DNA of 64,000 nt, from contig NC_088868.1 in NCBI RefSeq assembly GCF_032884065.1, forward strand, positions 31,867,195-31,931,194, given 5' to 3'. The position numbers and the translations under genes were made by a program. The stretch comes from Artemia franciscana (taxonomy: Eukaryota > Arthropoda > Branchiopoda > Anostraca > Artemiidae). Positions 53,340 through 64,000 of this stretch are shown here, piece by piece (the first letter of the stretch is position 1; each line of letters opens with the position of its first letter). The notes beneath the pieces were generated by a model. That model saw only the letters and a program-made list of their open reading frames with translations. It was not told where the DNA came from and searched no databases.

Positions 53340-56297
53340 TATAAGTAAAATTAAATAACTAATGTTATTCTTCTTCTTCTTGATCATGCAGCCGGACCAG
53401 GCGTTTTCGGCCTAGCCTGGCGTCTATTCTTTTTTATTCTTGATTATGCAGCAGAACCAGGTGTTTCCCTTCTCACCTGGCGTCTGAAATTCAGATGTTA
53501 TTTTGAGATTTGTTTAACTGCAAATTCCCGCTAACTAATGTTATTCTTCTTCTTCTTGATCGTGCAGCAGGACAAAGCGTTTCCAGCTTCACATGGCATC
53601 TGAAATTCAGATTTACTTGGGGGATTTGTTTAACCACAAGTTCCCCACAAACTAATATTATTCTTCTTCTTTTTGATCATGCAGCAGGACCAAGCGTTTT
53701 CCACCTCACCTTGCGTCTGAAATTCCGACGTTACTTGAGGATTTGTTTAACTGCAAATTACCTACTAACTAATGTTATTCTTCTTCTTCTTGATGATGCA
53801 GCGGAATCCGACGTTTTCCACCTCACCTGGCTTCTGAAATTCAGATGTTGCCTGGGGATTTGTTTAACTGCAAGTTCCCCATTAACTAATGTTATTCTTC
53901 TTCTTCTGATCATGAAGCAGGACCAGATGTTTTTCGCCTCACCTGGAGTCTGGAATTCAGATGTTAGTTGGGGATTTGTTTAACTCCAAATTCCCAACTA
54001 ACTAATGTTATTCTTCTTCTTATTAATCATGCAGCAGGACCGGGCGTTTTCCGCTTCACCTCGCGTCTGATATTCAGATGTTGCTTGGGGAAATGTTTAA
54101 CTGCAATTTCCCAACTAACTAAAGTTATCCTTCTTCTCCTTGATCATGCACCAGGACCAAGCGTTTTCTGCCTCACCTGGCATCTGAAATTCTGATGTTA
54201 CTTGGGAATTTGTTTAACTCTAAGTTCCCCACTAACTAACATTATTCTTCTTCTTCTTGATCATGCATCAGAACCAGGCGTTTTCCGCTTCACCTGGCGT
54301 CTGATATTCAGATGTTACTTGGGGAATGGTTTAACTGCAAGTATCCCATCAACTAATGTTACTCTTCTTCTTCTTGATTAAGCACCAGGACCAAGCGTCT
54401 TCCGCCTCACCTGGCGTCTGCAATTCGGATGTTACTTGGGAATTTGTTCTGCAGCAAGTTCCCCAAAAACTAATGTTATTCTTCTTCTTCTTGATCATGC
54501 ACCAGGACCAAGCGTTTTCCGCTTCACCTGGCGTCTGAATTTCAAATGTTACTTGGGAATTGTTTAACTGCAAATTTCCATTAATGTTATTCTTCTTCTT
54601 CTTGATTATGCGCAGAATCAGGCGTTTTCCGCCTCACCTGGCGTCTGAAATTCAGATGTTACTTGGGGATTTGTTAAACTCCGAATTCCCCACTAACTAA
54701 CGTTATTCTTCTTCTTCTTGATCATGCATCTGAACCAGGCGTTTTCCGCTTTACCTGGCGTCTGATATTCAGATGTTACTTGGAAATTTGTTCAGCAGCA
54801 AGTTCCCCAGCAAATTCAGATGTTACTTGGGTAATTGTTTAACTGCAAGTTCCCAACTAACTAATGTTATTCTTCTTCTTCTTTATCATGCACCAGGGCC
54901 AGACGTTTTCCGCTTCACCTGGTGTCTGATTTTCAGATGTTACTTAGGGAATTGTTTAACTACAAGTTCCCAATAACTAATGTTATTCTTCTTCTTCTTG
55001 ATCAAGCACCAGGACCAAGCGTTTTCCGCCTCACCTGGCGTGTGGAATTCAAATGTTACTTGGGAATTTGTTCAACTGCAAGTTTCCCACTAACTAATGG
55101 TATTCTTCTTCTTCTTGACCATGCACCAGGACCAAGCGTTTTCTGCCTCACCTGGGGCATGAAATTCGGATGTTACTTGGGAATTTGTTCAAATGCAAGT
55201 TCCCACTAACTAATGTTATATTCTTCTTCTATTTGATGATGCAGCAAGACCAGGCGTTTACTTGGGAATTTGTATAACTGTAAGCTCCCCACTAACTAAT
55301 GTTATTCTTCTTCTTCTTGATCATGCACCAGGGTCAGACGGTTTCCGCTTCACCTGGTGTCTGATTTTCAGATGTTACTTAGGAAATTGTTTAACTACAA
55401 GTTCCCAATAACTAATGTTATTCTTCTTCTTCTTGATCAAGCACCAGGACCAAGCGTTTTCCGCCTCACCTGGCGTGTGGAATTCAAATGTTACTTGGGA
55501 ATTTGTTCAACTGCAAGTTTCCCACTAACTAATGGTATTCTTCTTCTTCTTGACCATGCACCAGGACCAAGCGTTTTCTGCCTCACCTGGGGCATGAAAT
55601 TCGGATGTTACTTGGGAATTTGTTCAAATGCCAGTTCCCACTAACTAATGTTATATTCTTCTTCTATTTGATGATGCAGCAGGACCAGGCGTTTACTTGG
55701 GGATTTGTATAACTGTAAGCTCCCCACTAACTAATGTTATTCTTCTTCTTCTTGACCATGCACCAGGACCAAGCGTTTTCTGCCTCACCTAGGGCATGAA
55801 ATTCGGATGTTACTTAGGAATTTGTTCAACTGCAAGTTTCCCACTAACTAATGGTATTCTTCTTCTTCTTGACCATGCACCAGGACAAAGCGTATTCTGC
55901 CTCACCTGAGGCATGAAATTCGGATGTTACTTGGGAATTTGTTAAACTGCAAGTTTCCCACTAACTAATGGTATTCTTCTTCTTCTTGACCATACACCAG
56001 GACCAAGCGTTTTCTGCCTCACCTGGGACATGAAATTCGGATGTTACTTGGGAATTTGTTCAACTGCAAGTTTCCCACTAACTAATGGTATTCTTCTTCT
56101 TCTTGACCATGCACCAGGACCAAGCGTTTTCTGCCTCACCTGGGGCATGAAATTCGGATGTTACTTGGGAATTTGTTCAAATGCAAGTTCCCACTAACTA
56201 ATGTTATATTCTTCTTCTATTTGATGATGCAGCAGGACCAGGCGTTTACTTGGGAATTTGTATAACTGTAAGCTCCCCACTAACTAATGTTATTACA
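53340..56297 (+). repeat. Minisatellite array, ~117-bp unit, about 25 units
   Basis: Units read, with variation: CTAACTAATGTTATTCTTC, TTCTTCTTGATCATGCA, (C/G)CAGGACCA(A/G)GCGTTTTC, CGCCTCACCTGGCGTCTG, AAATTC(A/G)GATGTTACTTGGG, AATTTGTTTAACTGCAAGTT. Starts at about 53540, 53658, 53774, 53892, 54009 and so on give 116-118 bp. Between about 54920 and 56297 a higher-order period is visible: 54922-55209 is repeated almost unchanged at 55357-55644 (offset 435 bp), and parts recur again to 56297. Units of 117 bp are 39 codons, so open frames run through several units on both strands (for example 53510-53983 plus, 54349-54573 minus). These are repeat frames, not genes. The array lies in the PNKP intron. 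Confidence 0.92.
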
Positions 56298-56734
56298 GAA
56301 AGCTTTCTAATAACTGCAAAATTTTAAACTGGATGTCTTAGGTTCCCTTAAGAATCTGTAGTACTTTGATATTTTTTAAAGTGACCAGCCTTTAACTTTG
56401 AATTTCTTGAACCTGAATTACAAATTCAACTGAAAAACCTAGATTACTCTGCCTGAATTGAAAAACCCGATTTAATTTTTTTTTGCAAATTTTTTAATTA
56501 CAGTTTCTCGATCTATACAACATGGATCTTTGATGCATAATATTGAAAAACAGGCTTAAATCAGCCTAACTTTAAATCATCAAGATCAAAATGTCAGAGT
56601 TGCCGGAAAGTCTACAAATTGACAGGGAGGCCTAAATTAGGGAAGTTTATTTATAGCTATGGTGCGAATCATTGCGTGCAACAGCAGGGTTCGTTCAGTT
56701 CAGTACAGCTGAAATCTTTTGATTCGTTCAGTAA

Positions 56735-56950
56735 AGAAGCGTTTACAAAAAAAAATTACAAAACACAACAAAATTTTTTTTACATGTATGTGTGTTACTT
56801 TTGCACGAGACGGACAATTTTTTTTGTTTTGGGGAGGGGGGTCAGATCGGGTGACCCTAAAAAATAGATCTCTCATTTGTAGAGTGACTAGCAACCCTCT
56901 ATTTAATTTTTGTACTTTATGCAATCAGAGACACCGCAACGCATGTCCAG
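56735..56950 (+). repeat. MITE-like repeat, inverted relative to 57300-57495
   Basis: ACATGTATGTGTGTTACTTTTG, seen in part, GACGGACAATTTTTTTTG and GGGGAGGGGGGTCAGATCGG match the reverse complement of 57300-57495 (TACGTATATGTGTTACTTTTG, CGGACAGAATTTGTC, GGAGGGGGTGGGGGGTTAAA). A third relative lies at 60430-60600. Confidence 0.65.
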
Positions 56951-57299
56951 TGTAATGTTGTCATGATGTATTATTTAATGTTGCCCCTCTTTCTCGTCTC
57001 CTTTTGGCATGTCTCTACCCCCCCTGCTCTCTGTATGCCTGATCTCTTTTTGTTTCCTCCTTCTTTGTTTTTCTTCTTCTTCTTCAGAAAGTGGTTATTC
57101 AATTTTGGAGGTTCTGTAGCTTTGAAATTTCTAATACTACTTGTGAAGGCCTTTTTATTGAAAGGGTTCAAAAATTGTCCAATTACGCAAACAAATAATT
57201 ATTGACTGATTCCGATTCTAAGAAACTGTAACGTTTCCACCACTCTACTAAATTGTATGTTGGGGCTTCTTTTTTTAAATAGCCTGTGTATAACTTACG

Positions 57300-57495
57300 G
57301 CATATGCCAGACCCTTATCCACGAGTGTAGGTCACTCGGTTTAACCCCCCACCCCCTCCAAGAAAAAAAGACAAATTCTGTCCGATTTGTACAAAAGTAA
57401 CACATATACGTAAACAAATTAATCTTGCGTTTGTAAATTTCTATTTTTAAACTCCCTCCTTCCCGAACGAATATCCTGGATATGGCCCTGAGAGA
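57300..57495 (-). repeat. MITE-like repeat with GTATCC/ATATCC end
   Basis: The reverse complement starts CAGGGCCATATCCAGGATAT, TCGTTCGGGAAGGAGGGAG and runs to a G-rich segment. It is similar to 60430-60600 (CAGGGTCGTATCCAGGATTT). The start resembles hAT-type MITE ends, but the right end is not defined. Confidence 0.65.
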
Positions 57496-57596
57496 GACAA
57501 AGACGGAGCGATAGAGAGAGGGAGGGAGAAAGAAAGAGAGAGAGAGAAAGAGAGAAAGAGAGAGAGGGAGAGCGAGAGAGCGAGAGAGAGAGGGGT
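57487..57596. repeat. (GA)n-rich tract
   Basis: About 110 bp of GAGAGA/GAAAGA/GGGAGA words, a pyrimidine tract on the PNKP sense strand beginning about 130 nt behind the donor of the exon at 57725-58009. Confidence 0.9.
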
Positions 57597-57724
57597 AGAT
57601 ACACATGGAAGAAGGCTAGAGAAAGGGGGGACAATAAAAAATATTTTTTACCAAAAAAAAATACAGTAAAATAATTGTAAACAAATAAAAATAATATCAA
57701 CACTAAACAATGGTAAAAAATAAC

Positions 57725-58009
57725 CTTAATATTATGTTGGGCATGCTTCACAGCCGTATTCATTAGAAAGCATCTCACAGGACATCTGCCACCGACTGCA
57801 CTAATATATTTGGCTCTCGATTCCTTATCCGGGCTTGTATTGTCAATTACAACACTGGAGCCACTCTCCAACCCTTTTTGCATCTCCTTTACGCATTTTT
57901 TCCAGTCCTTTAGCGTGTCTCGGTTGATCCATTTGTAGCCCTTCGGTATTAAATGCTTTTTAACAAAATGGCTTTTCCCAGAGCCTTGAGCGCCAACCAT
58001 AACAATGAC
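57725..58009 (-). CDS. PNKP: PNKP, exon with kinase P-loop
   Basis: PNKP repairs DNA strand-break ends in the nucleus: its kinase domain phosphorylates 5'-OH ends and its phosphatase removes 3'-phosphates. This exon opens the kinase domain: VIVMVGAQGSGKSHFVKKHL contains the Walker A motif G-A-Q-G-S-G-K-S; then GYKWINRDTLKDWKKCV with the N-R-D-T motif whose Asp is the presumed general base; then VVIDNTSPDKESRAKYI, and RCFLMNTAVKHAQHNIK. Human PNKP has closely corresponding blocks (NRDTLGSWQ, IDNTNPD, SRARY, RCFLF). Acceptor ATTTTTAATAG (AG at 58011-58010); donor AAG|GTTATT (GT at 57724-57723), which is weak but gives exact phase with the next exon. The exon is 285 nt, 95 codons, phase 0 at both ends. 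The phosphatase and FHA exons expected upstream were not found. Confidence 0.93.
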
Positions 58010-61001
58010 CTATTAAAAATAAAATTAAATTAATTTCACAATAAATATGATATTATCTTGTTATCTTACGTACATATAGCCAAAATTTTCCACCGTATGT
58101 GATTTTATTCAAAAACATACCCTATTTTCAGTTTTAAACAAAGATTATCTAAAATTTCTTGGGATAATTCCATACAGAGGGGTTAATCACAGCCAGAGAA
58201 GAACTATTTTCAAACAGAACATGGGACTCGAAAACCTTTAGAATCTTAATTTCATCCTCAATCTGAAAATAGCACTCATCTTCGCCGCGAATTCTTTTGG
58301 CCCTCCCAATAGTCAAATATATACCATAAAGTGTACACACCCCATGAATTTTCCATTAACTTGTTGTCGTTCGCTTGCTAGTTTGAAAAGTGACGTGCAT
58401 ACTAATTCGGGTTGTATATTTAACCATGAGGGGGGGGGGGCAAAGGAATTTGCAACAGAAGTGAATGTTATATTTAGATTAAGGATGAAATTCTGAACCT
58501 AAAGTCAAGTCTATTTCTTAGCTAGCTAACTAATCTGTGAATAAAAAAAATTACCGAAAGGGCGGGGTTTCCCTTTGGAAACTCCACCTTTCTTTCTGGC
58601 ATTGGCTACCATTTCTCGCATAGCGCTTGAATAGTAATGCGATTGGCTTATGAAAATGTCTTAGATGCAATGTCATCATTCAAATTAAAGCGCCTTTTTT
58701 TCCACGGGATTATAGGAAAGTAGTTTCTCTTTCTCTTTGTCACAGCCTTGTGAAAATTACGATTTGATCTGTATAAACTGATTAACAATCTATTCAGATT
58801 ACAAAATGTTGACGTTTTAATGCGAACATAAGTGAAAAAAAAATACGCAGTAAGGACACAAAAAACTACATTTTGCCAATAGCGTCTGCGGGAAAGGAGG
58901 CCTGTAGCCCCAACCCCCTTACACAATAGTCCTTCATTTCCAAACAATTTGTTATTTTGTTTTTGCTAGTGCGACTAATAAGGCATTCCTCAAAAGACAA
59001 ATTCCTGCTCATATACTATGCTATGCGTATGTAATCTGGTTTGGCTATTTTACATTCAATATAAATCTTTTTAGGGACTACAGTTGCCAACCCCTATTGA
59101 TTCGTCACTATTTCCTTTTTTTCTTTTTTCTTTTTTTATCACCTAGTGATTCATCTGGGCTAGTGATTTTCTCATTTTATTGGGCTAGCAATTTTCTTGT
59201 TTCATTAGTGATTATTTTAGAATTGTAAGAATACCACAGAAATAAAGTTTTCTTTGGTATGTAGTAATTTTTTGCCATAATATAGTAGAAGCCCATACTT
59301 AAATATAACATCTGAAAGGGTGATCCCAGTACCAGTGCAGAGGATATAAAATAAAACCTTTCATTTTTTTTTAATTTCGTTTATTCGCGTAAAGAACAAA
59401 CGTCAACCGAAAAGAAGTCGACCAAAACGTAACCTGGCAGTGAGATCAATGTAAGGTGACTGTATTAATTTATAATAGTTATTTCGTGGTGGCTTCACAC
59501 TAACAAAATTACCAGCTTAACTTTCAAATAGATAACTTCGAAGACCGATAATGACGAAAGTAAAACAGTTCAAAATAGGGATGATACCTTTTTATTGACA
59601 GGGAAATATAAAATTATTTAACTGGATATTTCGAACACATATACATTTTTTAACTTTCAAAGGAAATCACCACCGAAAATTTCAGGAAATATTTATCATA
59701 GATCTTCTCAGATCTATTATATATATAGAAGATATATTATATATTATCTTCTCAGATCTATTATTATATATTTATATTTATATTAGATCTATTTATATTT
59801 ACATTTTTATTATATATTTATATTTATATTTAGATCTTCGGTAGCTTTGAATGGCTGCTCTTAAAAAACGGTTATTGCAATTAATTAAATTAATTAATGC
59901 ATTATTAATTAATTAATTTAAAAAACGGTAACTGCAATTAATTTAATGGCCCTTAAAGCCCTACGGTTCCGAGGAAGGTTGCTAGAAGCTGGTTAGGGAA
60001 GAGTGAACTACTATGAGACAACTTTAGCTAGGGATTAAAAATACAAAAGAAATAGCCAAGACATACCGACACGGCATATAGGCGAGAATCCGAAAATATA
60101 TTAATGACAAGTAACATGACAATTAATGAAAATATATGACAATTACTTTAATAATTTTGAAATAAATTAATGACAATTAATGAAAATATATTAATGACAA
60201 GTAACTTAAGCAGTAACTTGTTTGTAGGAGGGGAAGGGGGTAACTGATAAAACACACAAGATCTCATAATACAGTATAGAAACTTATTGAAAAAATTGTA
60301 AGAGTTACAATAAAAACACTGATAAAGTGTACAAAATGCATGATAAACCACACGAAACTATTGAGAAAACAATAATTTTTTTTTTTGGGGGGGGGAGGGC
60401 CTCTCACCTGATAATTTTTTTCTCGTGCTTCTTCCCCTCAAAATAATTTTGATCCTACCCCCCCCCCCCAAAAAAAAGATTGTTGTCTGATTGATACAAA
60501 AGTTGCAGAAATATATGTAATACATATCCAAGGGAAGATTTTTTTTTAACGCCACTCCCTTCCCGAACAAAAATCCTGGATACGACCCTGATCTGGAGAA
60601 TTGTTTTCTTTTTTTTTACAGGATTGGAATAGAGATTACGTGAACTTTCAAATCCTTGGAAAGATTCCACGGTGTAAACTAAATCTTTATTAATATAAAT
60701 AGTTGCAACATAATTTCAATCCTAACCAACGGAGAGCAGAGCTGGATGCGTTCGATTAATAAATACGCAACTAGTTAAAAATCAACTTTGGTTACCGTAT
60801 CGAGTTTGGTCTCGTCCGATTTCGGTTATCGAAAGCAAACTATACATTTTTGTAAAATAATAAATTTGTATTCAGCGATACTGCTTAATCTCATTATGAG
60901 GCTACAGGACTCATAGTTACCTGTGTATTTAATAATAGGGAAAGGATCATTATTGCTTGATAATATTTTTTTGCTACACTTATTTTTCTAGTTTTACTCA
61001 A
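58010..61001. other. Upstream PNKP intron or flank; no exon recognised
   Basis: A minus-strand frame at 58149-58340 (TIGRAKRIRGEDECYFQIED, EIKILKVFESHVLFENSSSL, NPSVWNYPKKF and a stop) looks protein-like, but I do not recognise it and it does not match PNKP; it may be a relic of another gene or element. 59100-59230 has AT-rich DNA with a 'TTGCCAACCC' word. 59700-59930 is AT-rich with AGATCT repeats and TTAATTAA words. 60430-60600 is a MITE-like repeat on the minus strand. Confidence 0.4.
60430..60600 (-). repeat. MITE-like repeat with GTATCC end
   Basis: The reverse complement starts CAGGGTCGTATCCAGGATTT, TTGTTCGGGAAGGGAGTGGC and continues through TACATATATTTCTGCAACTTTTG, shown in part, to a G run. 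It is related to 57300-57495 and 56735-56950. Confidence 0.65.
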
Positions 61002-62796
61002 GATAATTGACATTTGCTGTTCATCGTATTGTTGATTTGCACAAGAGGATTCGAAGAGTATATACTATTTGTACTCTTTACTATTGGTCGAGGAGCAACT
61101 TTTAGGAAATGTTTTTTTTTCTTTGTTCACGTCAGAAAGGCCATTTTCCTCAACCCATCAGTGAAGTTAAGGTTATATCTTTATTTAGTTTTGCAATAAT
61201 GTCAGTTGTGATAATTGACATTTGTTGTTCATCGTATTGTTAATTTGCACAAGAGGATTCGAAGAGGATTATACTCTATATAGAGATATACTATTTGTAC
61301 TCTTTACTATTGGTCGAGGAGCAACTTTTAGGAAATGTTTTTTTTTTCTTTGTTCACGTCAGAAAGGCCATTTTCCTCAACCCATCAGTGAAGTTAAGGT
61401 TATATCTTTATTCAGTTTTGCAATAATGTCAGTTGTGATAATTGACATTTGCTGTTCATCGTGTTGTTAATTTGCACAAGAGGATTCGAAGAGGATTATA
61501 CTCTATATAGAGATATACTATTTGTACTCTTTACTATTGGTCGAGGAGCAACTTTTAGGAAATGTTTTTTTTTTCTTTGTTCACGTCAGAAAGGCAATTT
61601 TCCTCAACCCATCAGTGAAGTTAAGGTTATATCTTTATTCAGTTTTGCAATAATGTCAGTTGTGATAATTGACATTTGTTGTTCATCTTGTTGTTAATTT
61701 GCACAAGAGGATTCGAAGAGGATTATACTCTATATAGAGATATACTATTTGTACTCTTTACTATTGGTCGAGGAGCAACTTTTAGGAAATGTTTTTTTTT
61801 TCTTTGTTCACGTCAGAAAGGCCATTTTCCTCAACCCATCAGTGAAGTTAAGGTTATATCTTTATTCAGTTTTGCAATAATGTCAGTTGTGATAATTGAC
61901 ATTTGCTGTTCATCGTGTTGTTAATTTGCACAAGAGGATTCGAAGAGGATTATACTCTATATAGAGATATACTATTTGTACTCTTTACTATTGGTCGAGG
62001 AGCAACTTTTAGGAAATGTTTTTTTTTTCTTTGTTCACGTCAGAAAGGCCATTTTCCTCAACCCATCAGTGAAGTTAAGGTTATATCTTTATTCAGTTTT
62101 GCAATAATGTCAGTTGTGATAATTGACATTTGCTGTTCATCGTGTTGTTAATTTGCACAAGAGGATTCGAAGAGGATTATACTCTATATAGAGATATACT
62201 ATTTGTACTCTTTACTATTGGTCGAGGAGCAACTTTTAGGAAATGTTTTTTTTTCTTTGTTCACGTCAGAAAGGCCATTTTCCTCAACCCATCAGTGAAG
62301 TTAAGGTTATATCTTTATTCAGTTTTGCAATAATGTCAGTTGTGATAATTGACATTTGCTGTTCATCGTGTTGTTAATTTGCACAAGAGGATTCGAAGAG
62401 GATTATACTCTATATAGAGATATACTATTTGTACTCTTTACTATTGGTCGAGGAGCAACTTTTAGGAAATGTTTTTTTTTCTTTGTTCACGACAGAAAGG
62501 CCATTTTCCTCCACCCATCAGTGAAGTTAAGGTTATATCTTTATTCAGTTTTGCAATTATGTCAGTTATGATAATTGACATTTGCTGTTCATCGTGTTGT
62601 TAATTTGCACAAGAGGATTCGAAGAGGATTATACTCTATATAGAGATATACTATTTGTACTCTTTACTATTGGTCGAGGAGCAACTTTTAGGAAATGTTT
62701 TTTTTTCTTTGTTCACGTCAGAAAGGCAATTTTCCTCAACCCATCAGTGAAGTTAAGGTTATATCTTTATTCAGTTTTGCAATAATGTCAGTTGTG
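61002..62796 (+). repeat. Tandem array, eight 227-bp units
   Basis: GATAATTGACATTTGCTGTT starts each unit; starts are spaced 227 bp (226 for the last ones, 208 for the first). Eight units fit the 1795-bp length. The first lacks about 19 bp around GATTATACTCTATATAGAG. Units 2-8 differ only by single bases, for example T-run length and TTGTTG/TTGCTG. Each unit contains CACAAGAGGATTCGAAGAGG, the palindromic CTCTATATAGAG, ACTATTGGTCGAGGAGCAAC, a T run and TCAACCCATCAGTGAAGTTA. Open frames of 60-82 codons recur once per unit; I take them as repeat frames. Confidence 0.95.
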
Positions 62797-63035
62797 CTAA
62801 AATGAATTTTTCTTGTGTATCTTGATCACACCTTGGAACTGTCTCGATGCATACAATAATTCCCATAGCCAGGATAAGGCGCCTACGCCGGATATTCCAG
62901 AGGCAAACCCGATTTCGAAAAATAGGCTATTACGTGTTAAAATATTGTTGAAAAATTGCATAAATCTAAAGATTCTAGAGTTCATAGGTCTGAGTGTTCC
63001 CTCTCCTTCGATATCCCTGATTAACAATTAAATAG
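62797..63035. other. Flank of the 227-bp array, nothing recognised
   Basis: Plus and minus frames of 72 and 76 codons overlap each other; neither resembles a known family. Confidence 0.35.
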
Positions 63036-63420
63036 TAAAATGCAAACTCTGTTGAGTTGATAAACCCATAATTTATTTTTTTTATACTATATTTATAATA
63101 TAATTTTATTTTATTATTATATTATTAATCCATATAATTAATATATAAAAATATTTTCTTATATTAACTTATTATTGAGTTTTATAATAATTAATTTATT
63201 ATATTATATTAATATTTATATCATCATAGTAAAATACAAACTCTGTTGAATTGATAAGCCCATAATTTATTTTTTTACATTATATTTATAATATTAATTT
63301 ATTTTTGTATTATTAATCAATATAATTAACATATAAAATATTTTCTTATATTAATTTATTATTAAATTTAATTGATTTATTATATCTGTTTCTCAAATTC
63401 TTGAATACAAGATCTTCGAA
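63036..63420. repeat. AT-rich direct duplication, ~191-bp period
   Basis: AGTAAAATGCAAACTCTGTT at 63036 and AGTAAAATACAAACTCTGTT at 63227 each lead into GAnTTGATAAnCCCATAATT, TTATTTTTTT and then AT-rich DNA with ATATAAAATATTTTCTTATA-like words. The second unit runs into the inverted repeat that follows. Confidence 0.8.
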
Positions 63421-63630
63421 GCCGATTAGTTTCTTTGCACAGTTTGTTAAAAATGATTAAGGAATTTCTACCTTTTGCGCATAAAAAAGACACGAAGTCT
63501 CCACCGATTTTAAAAAACTTTGCAAATAAACTTTATTCAAGAATTTGAGAAAAATATAATATAATCAATTAATCATTTAAAATGTAATAATAAATTAAAA
63601 GAAGAAAATATTTTATATGTCAATTATCTA
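63325..63630. repeat. Imperfect inverted repeat, ~85-bp arms
   Basis: 63325-63408 (AACATATAAAATATTTTCTT ... TCTCAAATTCTTGAATA) pairs with 63533-63625 (TATTCAAGAATTTGAGA ... AAGAAAATATTTTATATG). The spacer of about 125 bp is less AT-rich and contains ATCTTCGAAG and ACACGAAGTCTCC. Confidence 0.8.
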
Positions 63631-64000
63631 AATATTTTATTTCATTTTTATACTATTAAATTAATATGAAAACACCAAATTAATATTATAAAATATAATA
63701 CGAAAAATTATAATAAATTATTATAAAATACAGAAAAAGGGAACAAGAAAGGTAAGCAGAAAGTCATTAATTAAAGGGTAAGTGGTAGTAAGAAGATTGA
63801 AACTCTAATTAGCCTGAAAGTAGGTCATAGTGTAGTTGTTGGAAGTGAGAAGAATTTTTTGATGTTTTATTTTTCAAATAACAAGTAAATGATAGGCGGA
63901 AGTCCATACAATTAAATTGATGAAAATACTGAGTCTTTTAAACATGGCGGGGGTTTGGGGATGGAAATGAATATTGATGAAACTAATATGAAGCAGTTAA
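63631..64000. other. AT-rich end of window, nothing recognised
   Basis: No gene, repeat pair or RNA supported. Confidence 0.35.

Larger units (their letters stand above)
49945..57724. other. PNKP intron (7.8 kb) loaded with repeats
   Basis: From low to high coordinate: AT-rich DNA with a MITE-like piece at about 50290-50480, repeat family B (50574-51713), a Helitron (52126-53164), the 117-bp array (53340-56297), MITE-like segments at 56735-56950 and 57300-57495, and a GA/TC tract (57487-57596). No additional PNKP exon is required: the flanking exons join in phase. Confidence 0.75.

Noticed and set aside
53510-55644. Series of 60-157-codon open frames with ILLLLDHAPGPSVF-like peptides
   Set aside because: The peptide repeats every 39 residues because the DNA repeats every 117 bp. 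Frames are open on both strands; composition follows the TTCTTC tract. No evidence for a protein.
57419-57724. Extension of the PNKP frame beyond the donor (serine/leucine-rich tail)
   Set aside because: It is intron read-through into the GA/TC tract; the conserved kinase sequence continues at 49944 instead.
61014-62785. Eight open frames starting MLFIVLLICTRGFEE
   Set aside because: One per 227-bp unit of a noncoding tandem array. The last ones are shifted by T-run length, without constraint on the frame.

Overview
The window is AT-rich, intron-bearing eukaryotic nuclear DNA dominated by decayed transposable elements. There are no operons, no dense genes and no bacterial signals. The two recognisable host genes are a polynucleotide kinase-phosphatase (PNKP) and a FADD-like death-domain adaptor. 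With the repeat mix (APE-type LINEs, tRNA-derived SINEs, a Helitron, hAT-like MITEs, long minisatellites) they point to an invertebrate animal. An arthropod, possibly a crustacean, is my best guess, but this is inference from repeat style and not proven by any marker gene.

Layout. 0-16 kb: a reverse transcriptase with a YLDD box, a hAT-like MITE, LINE 3' ends, an unrecognised single-exon ORF (4400-4861), a tandem duplication whose first copy took in a LINE and a SINE (5.46-7.41 kb), a decayed minisatellite (8.05-8.54 kb) and two successive LINEs (11.14-15.0 kb). 16.0 kb: a broken last exon of STIP1/Hop. 16-23 kb: SINEs, LINE tails, a long AT microsatellite and duplicated noncoding blocks. 23.26-33.65 kb, minus strand: three phase-compatible exons of the death-domain gene, with introns full of repeats. 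35-47 kb: a complete hAT-like element, an array of ~285-bp units, LINE remnants, and a LINE interrupted by an 870-bp hAT-like element. 48.27-58.01 kb, minus strand: three phase-compatible exons encoding the kinase half of PNKP. Its 7.8-kb intron holds a copy of a dispersed ~1.1-kb repeat, a Helitron and a ~117-bp array of about 25 units. 61.0-62.8 kb: eight almost identical 227-bp units. The window ends in AT-rich inverted and direct repeats.

The host genes were found by joining exons across introns. None of the longer open frames in 53-56 kb or 61-63 kb looks like a real protein: they are the reading frames of tandem repeats. The 5' exons of both host genes were not found and may lie beyond what I could recognise. 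I saw no convincing undescribed defence or other multi-gene system. The most unusual structures are the repeat arrays and the insertions that can be dated by an empty-site copy or by target-site duplications.
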